Virus record (IMG/VR): IMGVR_UViG_3300021437_000030
Location: 1-47,358 of that record
Origin: a virus
Strand: one strand, 5' to 3'
DNA length: 47,358 nt
Program-made: the position numbers and the translations under genes
Shown here: positions 1-7,502 of the stretch, piece after piece
Position numbering within the stretch: position 1 is the stretch's first letter
How the letters are laid out: every line of letters starts with the position of its first letter
The notes under the pieces: model-generated
Databases searched by the model: none
What the model saw: only the letters and a program-made list of their open reading frames with translations
What the model was told of the DNA's origin: nothing

Positions 1-52
1 CCTCCGCCGCCGCCGCCGCCGCCCTCGCCGCCGCCGCCACCGCCTCCTCCGC
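1..52. repeat. GCC-type triplet repeat at window edge
   Basis: Near-perfect GCC/CTC triplets. On the minus strand they are in frame as Ala/Glu codons of the gene ending beyond position 1. Such tracts are a likely place for a short-read assembly to stop. Confidence 0.8.
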
Positions 53-508
53 CGCCTGTGTTCGATTACTGCCGTCGAGATAATGAATGGCCCAGGAGTC
101 CCAGATAGGAATCGGTATGCGCGTAGGTAGACTCAGGACCACATAGATTGCCCATACTGCGCGTTCGTAGGATGTAAAGATTGGCACTGGCAGTTCGCGG
201 ACCAATCGAAGATTTGAGACGCCGATCTTCAAGCCGTCTGATCGCCAGATCCCCGCCGCGTCGGCCTCAAAGAGTCGAGGCGCGGCGATACCCGCGTGAA
301 TCGGATTCAGCAGAATCGCCAGATCAGGATCGGCATATGCATGGAGCCAGCGATCTGTACAGAGCGGCCCGGATCCGGGATTGACACCTGGCACGACGAC
401 CCACGTATCAAGTTCCCAGGGAAATGTCTTGTGGGTCTGCATGGCCGCATCGGTCAGCTTGAAGACACGCGTCCCTATCGGGACTGGACAAATTTCGAAG
501 GCCCGCAT
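1..508 (-). CDS. Ala-rich repeat protein, C terminus beyond window
   Basis: The frame opens with ATG at 508 and stays open to the window edge (169 codons, no stop), so the gene is partial. About 145 residues of mixed sequence rich in Trp and Pro (begins MRAFEICPVPIGTRVFKL) are followed by an almost pure Ala/Glu/Arg tract after WAIHYLDGSNRT. The tract is coded by GCG, GAG and AGG triplets, which explains the GCC-type simple repeat on the + strand. The ATG overlaps the stop of the upstream gene (ATGA) and GGGAG lies seven bases before it, which supports this start and translational coupling. I do not recognise the N-terminal part. A comparable Ala-rich tail is present in the gene at 9400-10077. 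Function unknown. Confidence 0.75.
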   Translation of the reverse strand, partial: MRAFEICPVPIGTRVFKLTDAAMQTHKTFPWELDTWVVVPGVNPGSGPLCTDRWLHAYADPDLAILLNPIHAGIAAPRLFEADAAGIWRSDGLKIGVSNLRLVRELPVPIFTSYERAVWAIYVVLSLPTRIPIPIWDSWAIHYLDGSNRTQAAEEAVAAAARAAAAAAE

Positions 509-969
509 CAGCACACTCCCGTCGCGCCGAGCGCCACGAACTTCTGCCGGCAGTCGTTGATATGCGTGGGATCGGCGCCGCGCACGCCGCCGTAGATGTA
601 GTACTCGAAAACCCGGTACACGTACGGGCCGCCCGGGCTCGTCTCGGCCAACAAGAATTGCGGGGCATCGGCTGCGAACGGCGCCCCCGGATCGTCACTC
701 GGCGGCTGCACAGCGGGCCGGTGATACGCGGGACCGAGGTAGCGCGCAAGAATCTGCCAGACCGTATCGTCGAAGCGATCATCGTCAAACTCACCGAGGA
801 TCAAGTCGTAGCCGCGCATGGCGCCGCCCGGCGCGTAATCCGCGCGACCGCCGCCAACCAGCGGGTACCCCGTGCCGTGCTCGATGCCCACATACCACGC
901 CCCAGCCGAACGAGCCGTCGTGGCAAATTGGGTGATCTGCACTGGCCAGCCATAATGGCTAATCCGCAA
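508..969 (-). CDS. hypothetical phage protein
   Basis: 153 aa, no recognised domain. It is acidic and aromatic-rich (FDDDRFDDTVWQILARYL, YVYRVFEYYIYGG), suggesting a folded soluble protein. The longest start is TTG at 969, overlapping the end of the upstream gene by 11 bases. A GTG about nine codons in is an alternative, and neither has a clear ribosome binding site. Its stop overlaps the next ATG. It sits between two accessory genes in a leftward operon. Function unknown. Confidence 0.6.
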   Translation of the reverse strand: MRISHYGWPVQITQFATTARSAGAWYVGIEHGTGYPLVGGGRADYAPGGAMRGYDLILGEFDDDRFDDTVWQILARYLGPAYHRPAVQPPSDDPGAPFAADAPQFLLAETSPGGPYVYRVFEYYIYGGVRGADPTHINDCRQKFVALGATGVC

Positions 970-1309
970 CTAACCGTATATCAGCTGGGGTGTACTCACG
1001 CTGACGAATGACTTCCCAAGCACCCTTACCAAGAGGATTGAGCAGCACATCCCCTTGTCGTACTTGAATGGGATTTGCCGGATCGAGCATGATAGGCGCG
1101 TGCTCTTGGTGTCGCAGTTCACACGGGTGTAACACCAACAGAATCCGTCGTCCGTCCGGTTCCTCGAAGTACTCCATCGCGGGAAGTCGTACATCAGTCT
1201 CTGACGCCAGTACCTCATGACAATGCCCAGTGACCTCTCCGTGCGCGAGAATCACCCGTCCTTGCTCTTGGAGATCCTTTACCGTGACTGGCTTCACATA
1301 GGTCTTCAT
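959..1309 (-). CDS. conserved small protein with HGEVTGH motif
   Basis: 116 aa from ATG 1309, chosen because GGGAGGA lies ten bases upstream; an in-frame ATG at 1327 overlaps that site. The core (LAHGEVTGHCHEV, then a FEEPDGRR segment, then RQREYTP near the C terminus) matches a pattern I recall from small proteins in environmental phages and bacteria, often found near DUF6745-type proteins. Several His residues in the HGE...GHCH cluster could bind metal, which is inference. No defined function is known to me. In a circular genome it would lie close to the DUF6745-type gene at the other edge. Confidence 0.7.
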   Translation of the reverse strand: MKTYVKPVTVKDLQEQGRVILAHGEVTGHCHEVLASETDVRLPAMEYFEEPDGRRILLVLHPCELRHQEHAPIMLDPANPIQVRQGDVLLNPLGKGAWEVIRQREYTPADIRLVAD

Positions 1310-1346
1310 TTGCTCACATCCTCCCATCGCTGCCGGTTCATAATGA

Positions 1347-1419
1347 ATTGGGGGGCCGGACTTCTACCGGCAACCTCTCGCTGACCAAGCGAGGCTCTAA
1401 CTTTTTGAGCTACCCCCAA
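1347..1419 (-). tRNA. tRNA-like gene, Thr (GGT) type, degenerate
   Basis: A full cloverleaf can be drawn. It has a 7-bp acceptor stem (TTGGGGG with CCCCCAA), a 4-bp D stem (GCTC/GAGC), a 5-bp anticodon stem (CTCGC/GCGAG) with loop TTGGTCA giving anticodon GGT, a 5-base variable loop, and a 5-bp T stem (GCCGG/CCGGC). The hallmarks are missing: the T loop is TAGAAGT instead of TTCRANY, the D loop has no GG, base 26 is absent, base 37 is C rather than A, and CCA is not encoded. It is co-directional with flanking genes. It is either a decayed tRNA-Thr or a tRNA-like RNA. The structure is clear but decoding function is doubtful. Confidence 0.6.
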
Positions 1420-1427
1420 AACTGACC

Positions 1428-2096
1428 CTATGCGTACACCGGCAGTTTGGAACTCGCCGGGACACCCGTCCCCACCTTGACCGTACTGATAAAGTTCTGA
1501 ATCCTCAATCGCGCAAAGATGTCCTTCCCACAGTGCTTGCACTGGACAATGTGCTGCGAGAGGCCAGTCTCTTTATCCTTCGGGAAACTTGCCATGCCAA
1601 TAAACTGAGACTTCTTTTCATCACAGTCCGAACAGCGGCCCTCCCAGCGCGTCGTCGCCTGGTAGATACGCCCCAGGGTCTGTTCGAGCAGGTTGGCATA
1701 GACGACATTTTGTTCCGCACCAGACTTGCCCGCCATCAGAGGACCAGGATTGATCCCATGAGCACGAAGGTAATCCCCCATGCTGGTCCCTTCACGGTAC
1801 TTGTTTCGTTTCGTGTCAATCCACCTCCGCTCCCCCCGGTAGCCGTTCGCCCCGTCAACAGTGGCGTTGGTGATGACACTCCCATCGATGATGGCGAGAA
1901 GCGCCCCTTCCTTATCAGCGGTCAGCACGATGGTGTCCCGCTCGCCGGTAGAACCCGGAATCGCTTTGATGTTCGTGGGTACCTGGAAGAAATACTTTCC
2001 TTCCGCAGGCGGACGGCGGTACTCCCCGCTGTCCTTGTAGCCGTCCCAGTCGATTGGGGCAGCGGGGTTGAGAGAGAGACTTGAGATGTCAGCCAT
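1428..2096 (-). CDS. zinc-binding protein, candidate ssDNA-binding partner of Sak4-like ATPase
   Basis: 222 aa from ATG 2096 (MADISSLSL), preceded by AGGAG at good spacing; an upstream in-frame start at 2150 lacks one. The C-terminal third has two Cys pairs, CSDC and CKHC about 40 residues apart, a probable zinc ribbon. The N-terminal part has alternating hydrophobic stretches (KYFFQVPTNIKAIPG, DTIVLTADKEGALLAIIDG) compatible with a beta-barrel. It lies two genes downstream of the Sak4-like ATPase in the same operon. Phage recombinases of that type are often encoded beside single-strand binding proteins. The ssDNA-binding role is inference from context only. Confidence 0.6.
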   Translation of the reverse strand: MADISSLSLNPAAPIDWDGYKDSGEYRRPPAEGKYFFQVPTNIKAIPGSTGERDTIVLTADKEGALLAIIDGSVITNATVDGANGYRGERRWIDTKRNKYREGTSMGDYLRAHGINPGPLMAGKSGAEQNVVYANLLEQTLGRIYQATTRWEGRCSDCDEKKSQFIGMASFPKDKETGLSQHIVQCKHCGKDIFARLRIQNFISTVKVGTGVPASSKLPVYA

Positions 2097-2159
2097 GCGT
2101 TGTGTACTCCTGAAAAAGGTGACCGAGTGTGTACTAGTGTCAGTCTGCAATGTGTGTGC

Positions 2160-2450
2160 CTAGTGCGTCGTTTCCTTCTCATCCCCCTCATAGGGGACTT
2201 CCTCCACGATGACCCGTTTGATGCTCTCTGCCATCACCACCCAATTGTCACGAAGCATCTGCTGAGAACTGCGTGGTTTTCCTCCCTTGCGGGATTCGGC
2301 GATGTGGATCACACCCAAGGTGATGAACATACGATAGATAATGGCGGTCACCTCCACAGAGTTCAAGTCTGGGAGGACTAATAAGGCGGTTAACAACCGT
2401 TCGCTGATGTCTCTGAGCTTGGGAGTGTTCGGATCCGCAGAGCTGATCAC
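2160..2450 (-). CDS. hypothetical protein in recombination operon
   Basis: 96 aa, start GTG 2450 overlapping the TGA of the upstream ATPase gene (GTGA), so probably translationally coupled to it. Predicted mostly helical (ERLLTALLVLPDLNSVEVTAIIYRMFITLG) with a basic middle (ESRKGGKPRSSQQ) and an acidic C terminus. No recognised family. Position between the Sak4-like ATPase and the zinc protein suggests a role in recombination or replication, but nothing in the sequence defines it. Confidence 0.65.
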   Translation of the reverse strand: MISSADPNTPKLRDISERLLTALLVLPDLNSVEVTAIIYRMFITLGVIHIAESRKGGKPRSSQQMLRDNWVVMAESIKRVIVEEVPYEGDEKETTH

Positions 2451-3367
2451 TTTTGCACCTTTTTCATTTCCTCAGCCCTTGCTGCCTGCTGACGCTTGGC
2501 TAGTAACTCCAAGGCCAGCACCACATCAGCAGGATCCAGGATCTGAGGCACTGGAGAACTGTCTCGCCCACCCAGCGGAATGCGCGCATTGGCCAGCACC
2601 ATTGCCCCACCAAAGTTCGCGTCAGACTGACTGACCATGTACAAGAGATGCCGTGTCGGACTGCCCATCTGTGTGGCCTTCACCAACGGGAAGGTATACT
2701 TGAACCAGCTTGGAGCTGCTGTTATCAGTGCCTTTCCAAACAGATCAGGACCAGCAATGGGAGCCCGCGTATCTTGGTCCTGATCCAATCGGCGCATGCC
2801 GGCAGTCCAGATCAAATGCCCTGGCAGGGATTGGGACACTTTGATCAGATCCTCTAATCGAGTCTGCACCATGCCATAGTGGGACTTGTCCAGGCTGGCC
2901 ACATGCAGAGCGTCTTCCCCTGACCCAATGTCATTGATGAATGCCTTTGCCCCAATGCCCACTTGGGTGGGATCCGCGTGAGAGGTGCGAATGCGTTGAC
3001 CCAGCTTGTGGCCAATCTGGGTGGCTGAGTCAAAGGCATAACAGCCAATTTTGGGGTCCAACCCCGATACCCATGTGCGGTCCTTGACGACCATTCCCCG
3101 TGCCGCCCGTTCCGACCAGAGAAATGGATCCATGTCCGGTGTGTCACTGTGAGCGCACACTTGTATCGTTCCAGCGTCTACAATGGGGAGGATGGAGTCA
3201 AGCCCGCCATAGTCCCCGGTGTACAGCCGCGTCAAGAGCCCCGTCTCCTGCCGCAACCTGGAGGCGAATAAACCGATCTGGGTGGTTTTGCCGCTCCCTG
3301 TCAAACCCGTGAGCAAGATGGTGAGTCGCTTGAACACCCCAAAGATGGGTACGAGGACATCAGCCAA
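2447..3367 (-). CDS. Sak4-like phage ATPase (AAA_24 type, RecA-like core)
   Basis: 306 aa. Walker A GLTGSGKTT at residues 21-29 and a Walker B-like FDSAT near 112-116, the arrangement of phage nucleotide-binding proteins of the Sak4/AAA_24 group, which are RecA-core recombinases promoting single-strand annealing. Start TTG 3367 is supported by AGGAGG six bases upstream, placed at the end of the preceding small gene. The C-terminal ~30 residues are a charged helix. Neighbours (helicase, RecB-like nuclease, zinc protein) form a recombination module. Other RecA-fold ATPases cannot be excluded by eye. Confidence 0.75.
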   Translation of the reverse strand: MADVLVPIFGVFKRLTILLTGLTGSGKTTQIGLFASRLRQETGLLTRLYTGDYGGLDSILPIVDAGTIQVCAHSDTPDMDPFLWSERAARGMVVKDRTWVSGLDPKIGCYAFDSATQIGHKLGQRIRTSHADPTQVGIGAKAFINDIGSGEDALHVASLDKSHYGMVQTRLEDLIKVSQSLPGHLIWTAGMRRLDQDQDTRAPIAGPDLFGKALITAAPSWFKYTFPLVKATQMGSPTRHLLYMVSQSDANFGGAMVLANARIPLGGRDSSPVPQILDPADVVLALELLAKRQQAARAEEMKKVQK

Positions 3368-3368
3368 C

Positions 3369-3491
3369 CTAATCCTCCTGTCTGAGATTGATCTTTGCCG
3401 CGATCACTTTGTCCCGTGCGGCATCCCCACGAGGCTTGAGGGGATGCGGTGTCGGTGGAGCATTGGGGTCAGGCACGGGAATGGAACTCAC
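3369..3491 (-). CDS. 40-aa Pro-rich basic peptide
   Basis: Start GTG 3491 overlaps the stop of the upstream membrane gene (GTGA). Sequence begins VSSIPVPDPNAPPTP and ends with a basic helix (AARDKVIAAKINLRQED). The stop is followed at once by the ATPase start, and the AGGAGG serving the ATPase is coded within its last codons. Real by position and coupling; function unknown. Confidence 0.5.
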   Translation of the reverse strand: MSSIPVPDPNAPPTPHPLKPRGDAARDKVIAAKINLRQED

Positions 3492-3775
3492 GGCAATCCC
3501 CGATAGGTATGCAGATTGTACACAGCGGCCCCTGCGTGAATCCCAATTATCGTCCATTGCAATGTTCGAGCCAGCTTGGGACGGGTGTGATGCAGTCGGT
3601 CCAGGACCAGCCAACCCACAATCGCTTGTGTAGCCATCACGCCATCCAGGACGTACGGCTGTTGAGATCCCAATAACTGTTCATGCCCCCCACGAGCCAC
3701 CGCCAGGTGGGTGGTCGTCGCGTCCGCGGCCATCGCCGCAATCCACGCCGCGAGCACTGCCTGTGTCAACATCAT
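3488..3775 (-). CDS. small membrane protein, DUF5658-like
   Basis: 95 aa from ATG 3775, which overlaps the helicase stop (ATGA). Three hydrophobic segments are visible: residues 1-25 (LTQAVLAAWIAAMAADATTT), about 48-65 (MATQAIVGWLVLD), and about 73-92 (LQWTIIGIHAGAAVYNL). The DATTT stretch inside the first segment followed by a short polar loop resembles the D-x-TT feature of small DUF5658-type membrane proteins. That assignment is tentative. Probably in the inner membrane; role unknown. Confidence 0.6.
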   Translation of the reverse strand: MMLTQAVLAAWIAAMAADATTTHLAVARGGHEQLLGSQQPYVLDGVMATQAIVGWLVLDRLHHTRPKLARTLQWTIIGIHAGAAVYNLHTYRGLP

Positions 3776-4941
3776 AACCACTGCCTCACTTTCAGATCGA
3801 CCACACACCGCGCCGCGAATTGTTTCGCGGTGCCAACAATCCGCAACCCGTCTGGTGTCCGTGCGCGGCTCAACGCCACATAGAGCATGTGAGGGTGGGC
3901 AAAGAACCGATCACGAAGATCGACTTGTACCTGATCAAGGCTGAGCCCTTGCGCCTTGTGAACGGTACTCGCCCACGCAAGTCGTAAGGGCATGTACGCC
4001 ACACTTCCCACACACTGACGCTGTTTGCCTGCACCAACGACGTTATCACGTGTCGCCATGGTCACTTCCACAATCTCCCCGGTACGCACAAGCTGTACCA
4101 CTGCCGAGCCAGCCACTTGATCCTGTATGATCCCCAGGTCCCCATTGACATAGGTAAAGGCGGATGATCTGGGCTCCCGCTTGTTTGCGAGAATCATCAC
4201 CAACGCTCCCACCTTCAGCGACAGATTGTGCGGGATGTGCTTCCATTCTGCACGGGGGGTTCTCCACTTCGTACTGGTAAACTCCAACACCCGCCCTGGC
4301 AGCTGTTCCAGCTTGACGGCATTGTACGTATCCACCTCAACATTCCTGGCCTTGAGCGTGGTCCCGTCAAAGGAGGACAGCGGGGCAGAGGACAGTCTGT
4401 CCCCAAAATAGGACAGAGCGGTGTGGTGGTCGCCCCTGCGCACGGCGCCCAGGGCCTCAACAAAGTCCCGGTCTGTTTGGCGGTAAATCTCAGTCAGGTG
4501 TGTGACGTGTGGAGTCACCTGTCCCCATTCCTCGGATTCAAACGCAAAGGGCTCGTTGATGGGTGGGAGCTGAGCAAAGTCTCCCACGAGTGTGAGTGTG
4601 ATGGGCCGGGATGATCCCAGATTGACCGCAGTGATGGCTTGTATCAGGTAGGTGAGTTGAGTCCCACTCAGCATGGAGACTTCATCCAGCAGGAGATGAC
4701 AGACACCGTGGTCTCGTAATGACCGCAAGCGTGTATGGAGTGTTTTAGACGTGAAGATCCGCGCCAATTCGTGGGTGTCGAAGTATCGTAGCAGGGCGTT
4801 GATCGTCGTCCCCCCACAGTTGACCGCAGCGATGCCAGTCGTCGCACACAACACGGCAGTGGGATCCTGATCAGCCTCTGCATGGATACGGAAGGTCTTG
4901 CCCGTGCCTGCCGGGCCGGTGATGAAACTGAAGACCGACAT
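3772..4941 (-). CDS. SF1B DNA helicase, Pif1/RecD2-like
   Basis: 389 aa. Motif I GPAGTGKT (residues 9-16), motif II LLLDEVSM (83-90), motif III GDFAQLPP (120-127), a YRQTD motif, and near the C terminus TVHKAQG and YVALSRA. These are the classic motifs of Pif1/RecD-type 5'-3' helicases such as T4 Dda, which unwind DNA during replication and recombination. The length fits a compact Dda-like enzyme. ATG 4941 overlaps the upstream stop (TAATG) and its own stop overlaps the next start. Catalytic Lys, Asp-Glu and Gln are all present. Confidence 0.9.
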   Translation of the reverse strand: MSVFSFITGPAGTGKTFRIHAEADQDPTAVLCATTGIAAVNCGGTTINALLRYFDTHELARIFTSKTLHTRLRSLRDHGVCHLLLDEVSMLSGTQLTYLIQAITAVNLGSSRPITLTLVGDFAQLPPINEPFAFESEEWGQVTPHVTHLTEIYRQTDRDFVEALGAVRRGDHHTALSYFGDRLSSAPLSSFDGTTLKARNVEVDTYNAVKLEQLPGRVLEFTSTKWRTPRAEWKHIPHNLSLKVGALVMILANKREPRSSAFTYVNGDLGIIQDQVAGSAVVQLVRTGEIVEVTMATRDNVVGAGKQRQCVGSVAYMPLRLAWASTVHKAQGLSLDQVQVDLRDRFFAHPHMLYVALSRARTPDGLRIVGTAKQFAARCVVDLKVRQWL

Positions 4942-6059
4942 TATGCCTGCATGGGCGTTGGGATCAACGCGATGAATGGCTCCTGGTGGCTCGTATCCCG
5001 CTCCTCGTACAACCCACTACCCACCGGATCCTCTCCTATCCACGGCGTCCAGCACGCATCCCGGTAGCTGCATTTGGAACCAAACCCGGGTTCGCAGGCA
5101 CGGAACGTGTGGGGAAAGAGATCGTCCAGGCTGTCCGTGTACTGTTCGGTGGAGGCTCCCATGAGCTGACGAAGGCGGGCCGCGTGCACGCGCACCTCCC
5201 GCAAAAACACCTCGACGAGTTCATTCCTGATGAGAATCGGGGGGGTCAACCCATACTGCCCTTCCAACACCTGTGGACACTCATGCTGTATGTGCTGCAC
5301 CCACGGCCCCAGCCCCTCTGTCAGTGTCCATGTGGGGAACTTCTCCCAGCCTTTGTAGGATTTCGGACGCTCCACTTGGTACTGATCCGGGACCACACCG
5401 GGACTGCCTCGTCGTACCCATCCCCAAGCAAAGGGGCTGGCCTGGGTTCCATCATAACTATTCCGATACCCTTTGGACAGACCCAGCACGAGACAGCCAG
5501 CCAGGGGAATGTGGAGGGTCTGTTCGGCCGCGCGAAGGCCACTGTGGACTTGTACAGCCGTGTTCCACTGCCCCAACCATCGGGCATCAAACCGCGCGGA
5601 GGTGGTTTTGTACTCGACGTACCAGTACTCTCCTGTCGTGCGGTGCTGGATGATCAGATCGGGGCGGGCGACGAAGTACACGTCATCCCCGAGCGGGAGC
5701 ACACATGGGGGTTCCACATGCGTGACACGGTACTCCTGCATGAGCTTCGGCCAGAGGGAGATCATGAACCCCCGCATGGAGCCTTCAGCAATAGCCCCCC
5801 ATTGATTCGCGTCGGCCCCATTTCGGCCCAAGGAGGTACACAGCGTACGTACCGTGGTCTGGACCATACGGTACGCTGTCCCATCATCGTGCTGGGCCAG
5901 GTTGGCCAGCGCCTCATGGATGATCGTCCCATACTCCAAATCAAAACTCTGTCCAACAGGCTTGATCCCCGCACCGCCGTGCATGTATGCCCAATACCCA
6001 GCGCGGGGACACGTCCAGAACGATTCCATGTGAGATTTGGAGATAAGGACAGGAGTCAT
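4941..6059 (-). CDS. PD-(D/E)XK nuclease, Cas4/RecB-like
   Basis: 372 aa from ATG 6059 (MTPVLISKSHMESFWTCP); an N-terminal extension from GTG 6095 or 6101 is possible, and GTG 6095 has GGGGG five bases upstream. The core shows VARPDLII, then WYVEYKTTS (E-x-K of the active site), then a QVHSGLRAAE helix as in the QhXXY motif of RecB-family nucleases. Cysteines in TCPRAGYW near the N terminus and CEPGFGSKC, CSYRDAC near the C terminus match the four-Cys iron-sulfur arrangement of Cas4/AddB-type nucleases. Likely an exonuclease processing DNA ends with the adjacent helicase. Divergent from the gene at 6129. Confidence 0.8.
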   Translation of the reverse strand: MTPVLISKSHMESFWTCPRAGYWAYMHGGAGIKPVGQSFDLEYGTIIHEALANLAQHDDGTAYRMVQTTVRTLCTSLGRNGADANQWGAIAEGSMRGFMISLWPKLMQEYRVTHVEPPCVLPLGDDVYFVARPDLIIQHRTTGEYWYVEYKTTSARFDARWLGQWNTAVQVHSGLRAAEQTLHIPLAGCLVLGLSKGYRNSYDGTQASPFAWGWVRRGSPGVVPDQYQVERPKSYKGWEKFPTWTLTEGLGPWVQHIQHECPQVLEGQYGLTPPILIRNELVEVFLREVRVHAARLRQLMGASTEQYTDSLDDLFPHTFRACEPGFGSKCSYRDACWTPWIGEDPVGSGLYEERDTSHQEPFIALIPTPMQA

Positions 6060-6128
6060 AATTTGTGAGAAAGCGTCTTGCAAATCCAACGCCACTGGCA
6101 CCCCCGTTGCAGCATGGTAAGATCACGC

Positions 6129-7007
6129 ATGTCCAATCCGCTCATTCCTGGGTGGTGTGACCGGGGCGCCATCACACTACTCGCAGGGGCTTCCCACGCA
6201 GGCAAGACGACACTACTGGGCCAGCTCCTGTGTGGGCTGAGTACAGTACCATCAACATGGCTGGGTGTCCCAGTACAAGGACACCTCACAGTCGCGTATG
6301 TCCTCGCAGGAGATGCCAAGCCTTGGGAGGATACCGCCGAGGTGTTTCACGATTTGCATGCGGTGGTGGATCCGCAACGACTCAGCACCTCATTGGAATA
6401 TCCTACCCATAACCCCCACACGTCCATCGACCTGCTCCTCACAGCCCTGGACCATCTGCCGGCATCGGATCTGTACATCATTGAGGGGTTGACCACGTTC
6501 ATCTCCCCGATCAATGTCAATCACTACCATGCCCCACTTCAAGGGCTGAAAGAGTTAACCCGCTGGGCGGGACGACAGCACGCCGCCATCCTCGGGACAC
6601 ATCATGTCGCCAAGCTGGATGGAGGCAACAAACCACGACGACCGCTCGACAGGGTACTAGGCACCACGGCGCTGGTCGGGAACGTCTCACACTGTGCAGT
6701 CCTGGAAACGCCAGAGGAGATCCGACTGCCCACCTATCGCATCACGGTGTACCACCGTCGCGCGAAGACCCAGACGTTGTACCTCACCCGTGCGGACCGT
6801 CCAGCGGGTCCGTTTGAGTTAGTCGTGAGTAAGGATCCGCTCCGGGAGATATTTCTGGCCGGCATCCCACACGCCCCCAATACGGTGCATATCAAAGCCT
6901 TGTACACGCTGGCCCCCTCCGAGGACAAAGCCAAGCGGTGGGTGGATCAGCTCCTGGACGAGGGATTGATTGCGCGCGGTGGCCGGGGCACCTACTCTCA
7001 GCTGTAA
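6129..7007 (+). CDS. RepA/DnaB-type replicative ATPase (AAA_25-like)
   Basis: 292 aa from ATG 6129 (MSNPLIPGWCDRG). Walker A GASHAGKTT at about 20-28, Walker B region DLYIIEGL, and a later ILGTHHVAK stretch, the layout of RecA-fold hexameric helicases of the RepA/AAA_25 group. The last ~60 residues (LYTLAPSEDKAKRWVDQLL, then GLIARGGRGTYSQL) look like a winged helix that could bind DNA. It is the only rightward gene in this region, divergent from the nuclease with about 70 bases between, and an iteron-like array lies just downstream. Role as origin-binding or loading ATPase is inference. Confidence 0.75.
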   Translation: MSNPLIPGWCDRGAITLLAGASHAGKTTLLGQLLCGLSTVPSTWLGVPVQGHLTVAYVLAGDAKPWEDTAEVFHDLHAVVDPQRLSTSLEYPTHNPHTSIDLLLTALDHLPASDLYIIEGLTTFISPINVNHYHAPLQGLKELTRWAGRQHAAILGTHHVAKLDGGNKPRRPLDRVLGTTALVGNVSHCAVLETPEEIRLPTYRITVYHRRAKTQTLYLTRADRPAGPFELVVSKDPLREIFLAGIPHAPNTVHIKALYTLAPSEDKAKRWVDQLLDEGLIARGGRGTYSQL

Positions 7008-7009
7008 CG

Positions 7010-7049
7010 CTTCCTCGTAACTGTCTACACTTCCTCGTAACTGTGTACA
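7010..7049 (+). repeat. two tandem 20-base repeats after RepA-like gene
   Basis: Positions 7010-7029 and 7030-7049 are direct copies (CTTCCTCGTAACTGT then C or G, then TACA) with one mismatch, starting three bases after the stop of the RepA-like gene. They form the left edge of the noncoding origin-like region. Confidence 0.85.
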
Positions 7050-7051
7050 TA

Positions 7052-7077
7052 GTGGCGGTTGCCGCGGTTGCCGCCAC
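7052..7077. repeat. GC-rich palindromic element, 23 bases repeated at 11643
   Basis: GTGGCGG and CCGCCAC (7-bp inverted arms) flank TTG-CCGCGG-TTG. The first 23 bases recur exactly at 11643-11665, also in a noncoding region. Could be a protein binding site or a hairpin. Confidence 0.75.
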
Positions 7078-7097
7078 GGTCGTCACAGACCGCCCGA

Positions 7098-7126
7098 CTG
7101 ACAATTTTTGTCACATGCACTATATA
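7098..7126 (+). promoter_or_regulatory. sigma70-like promoter with overlapping palindromic operator
   Basis: CTGACA at 7098-7103, exactly 17 bases, then TATATA at 7121-7126. The -35 is overlapped by the palindrome TGACAATTTTTGTCA (7099-7113; 6-bp arms around TTT), a typical repressor site geometry. It fires rightward into the iteron array, where no convincing rightward gene exists, so an RNA or origin-activating transcript is possible. Confidence 0.6.
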
Positions 7127-7154
7127 TAGGGTAGGGTAGTGACGGAGGTGGAAG

Positions 7155-7334
7155 TTTGCACCTAACTCACCTAAGTCCAATGTTCTCCTAAGGTTCCTAG
7201 GTGCAAACCCTCTGCACCTAACGTGCACCTTGCACCTAAGGGTGCAGGAGTGTGAACCTTAGGTGCACCTTAGGTGCAACCCCTTTGCACCTAGGAACTT
7301 GTTGTATCCACTGGAGTTAACCTCCATAGGTGCA
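7155..7334. repeat. iteron-like array, candidate replication origin
   Basis: About nine copies of a TGCACCTAAG-type word in both orientations. Forward copies are near 7158, 7168 (partial), 7214, 7225 (partial), 7231 and 7287. Inverted copies (CTTAGGTGCA type) are near 7198, 7258, 7269 and 7327. No rightward gene occupies this stretch; only the last copy overlaps the 3' end of the leftward gene at 7317. Closely spaced iterons next to a RepA-like ATPase gene are typical of plasmid and phage origins. Function as origin is inferred. Confidence 0.65.
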
Positions 7335-7502
7335 CACTTCACGGGCTCTATAAGGGGTGTGGTTTTGTGTCTTTGCTGTCATAGGTTCCCTGATGCAGTT
7401 GATCCACGAAGGAGGACTACAGACATCGGGCCGTTTCAGGGGCCATCCAACCGTGGGACGACCACACTTCGGGCAGATGGTTACTTTTGTAGGCGGGGTC
7501 AC
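7317..7502 (-). CDS. small zinc-finger-like protein
   Basis: 61 aa from GTG 7502, which overlaps the upstream TGA (GTGA) and has AGGAG six bases before it; the ATG at 7508 lies too close to that site. CPKC near the N terminus and two later Cys residues about 17 and 27 residues on suggest a metal site. The rest is polar and basic. Its 3' end reaches the outermost iteron copy. Function unknown. Confidence 0.5.
   Translation of the reverse strand: MTPPTKVTICPKCGRPTVGWPLKRPDVCSPPSWINCIREPMTAKTQNHTPYRAREVCTYGG

Noticed and set aside
1306-1542. 78-codon leftward frame across the tRNA-like gene
   Set aside because: Overlaps both the tRNA-like structure and the zinc protein, with no start signal.
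4986-6068. 360-codon rightward frame over the Cas4-like gene
   Set aside because: Antisense to a well-supported nuclease with motifs; Pro/Arg/His-rich composition typical of GC-rich complement frames and no start signal.
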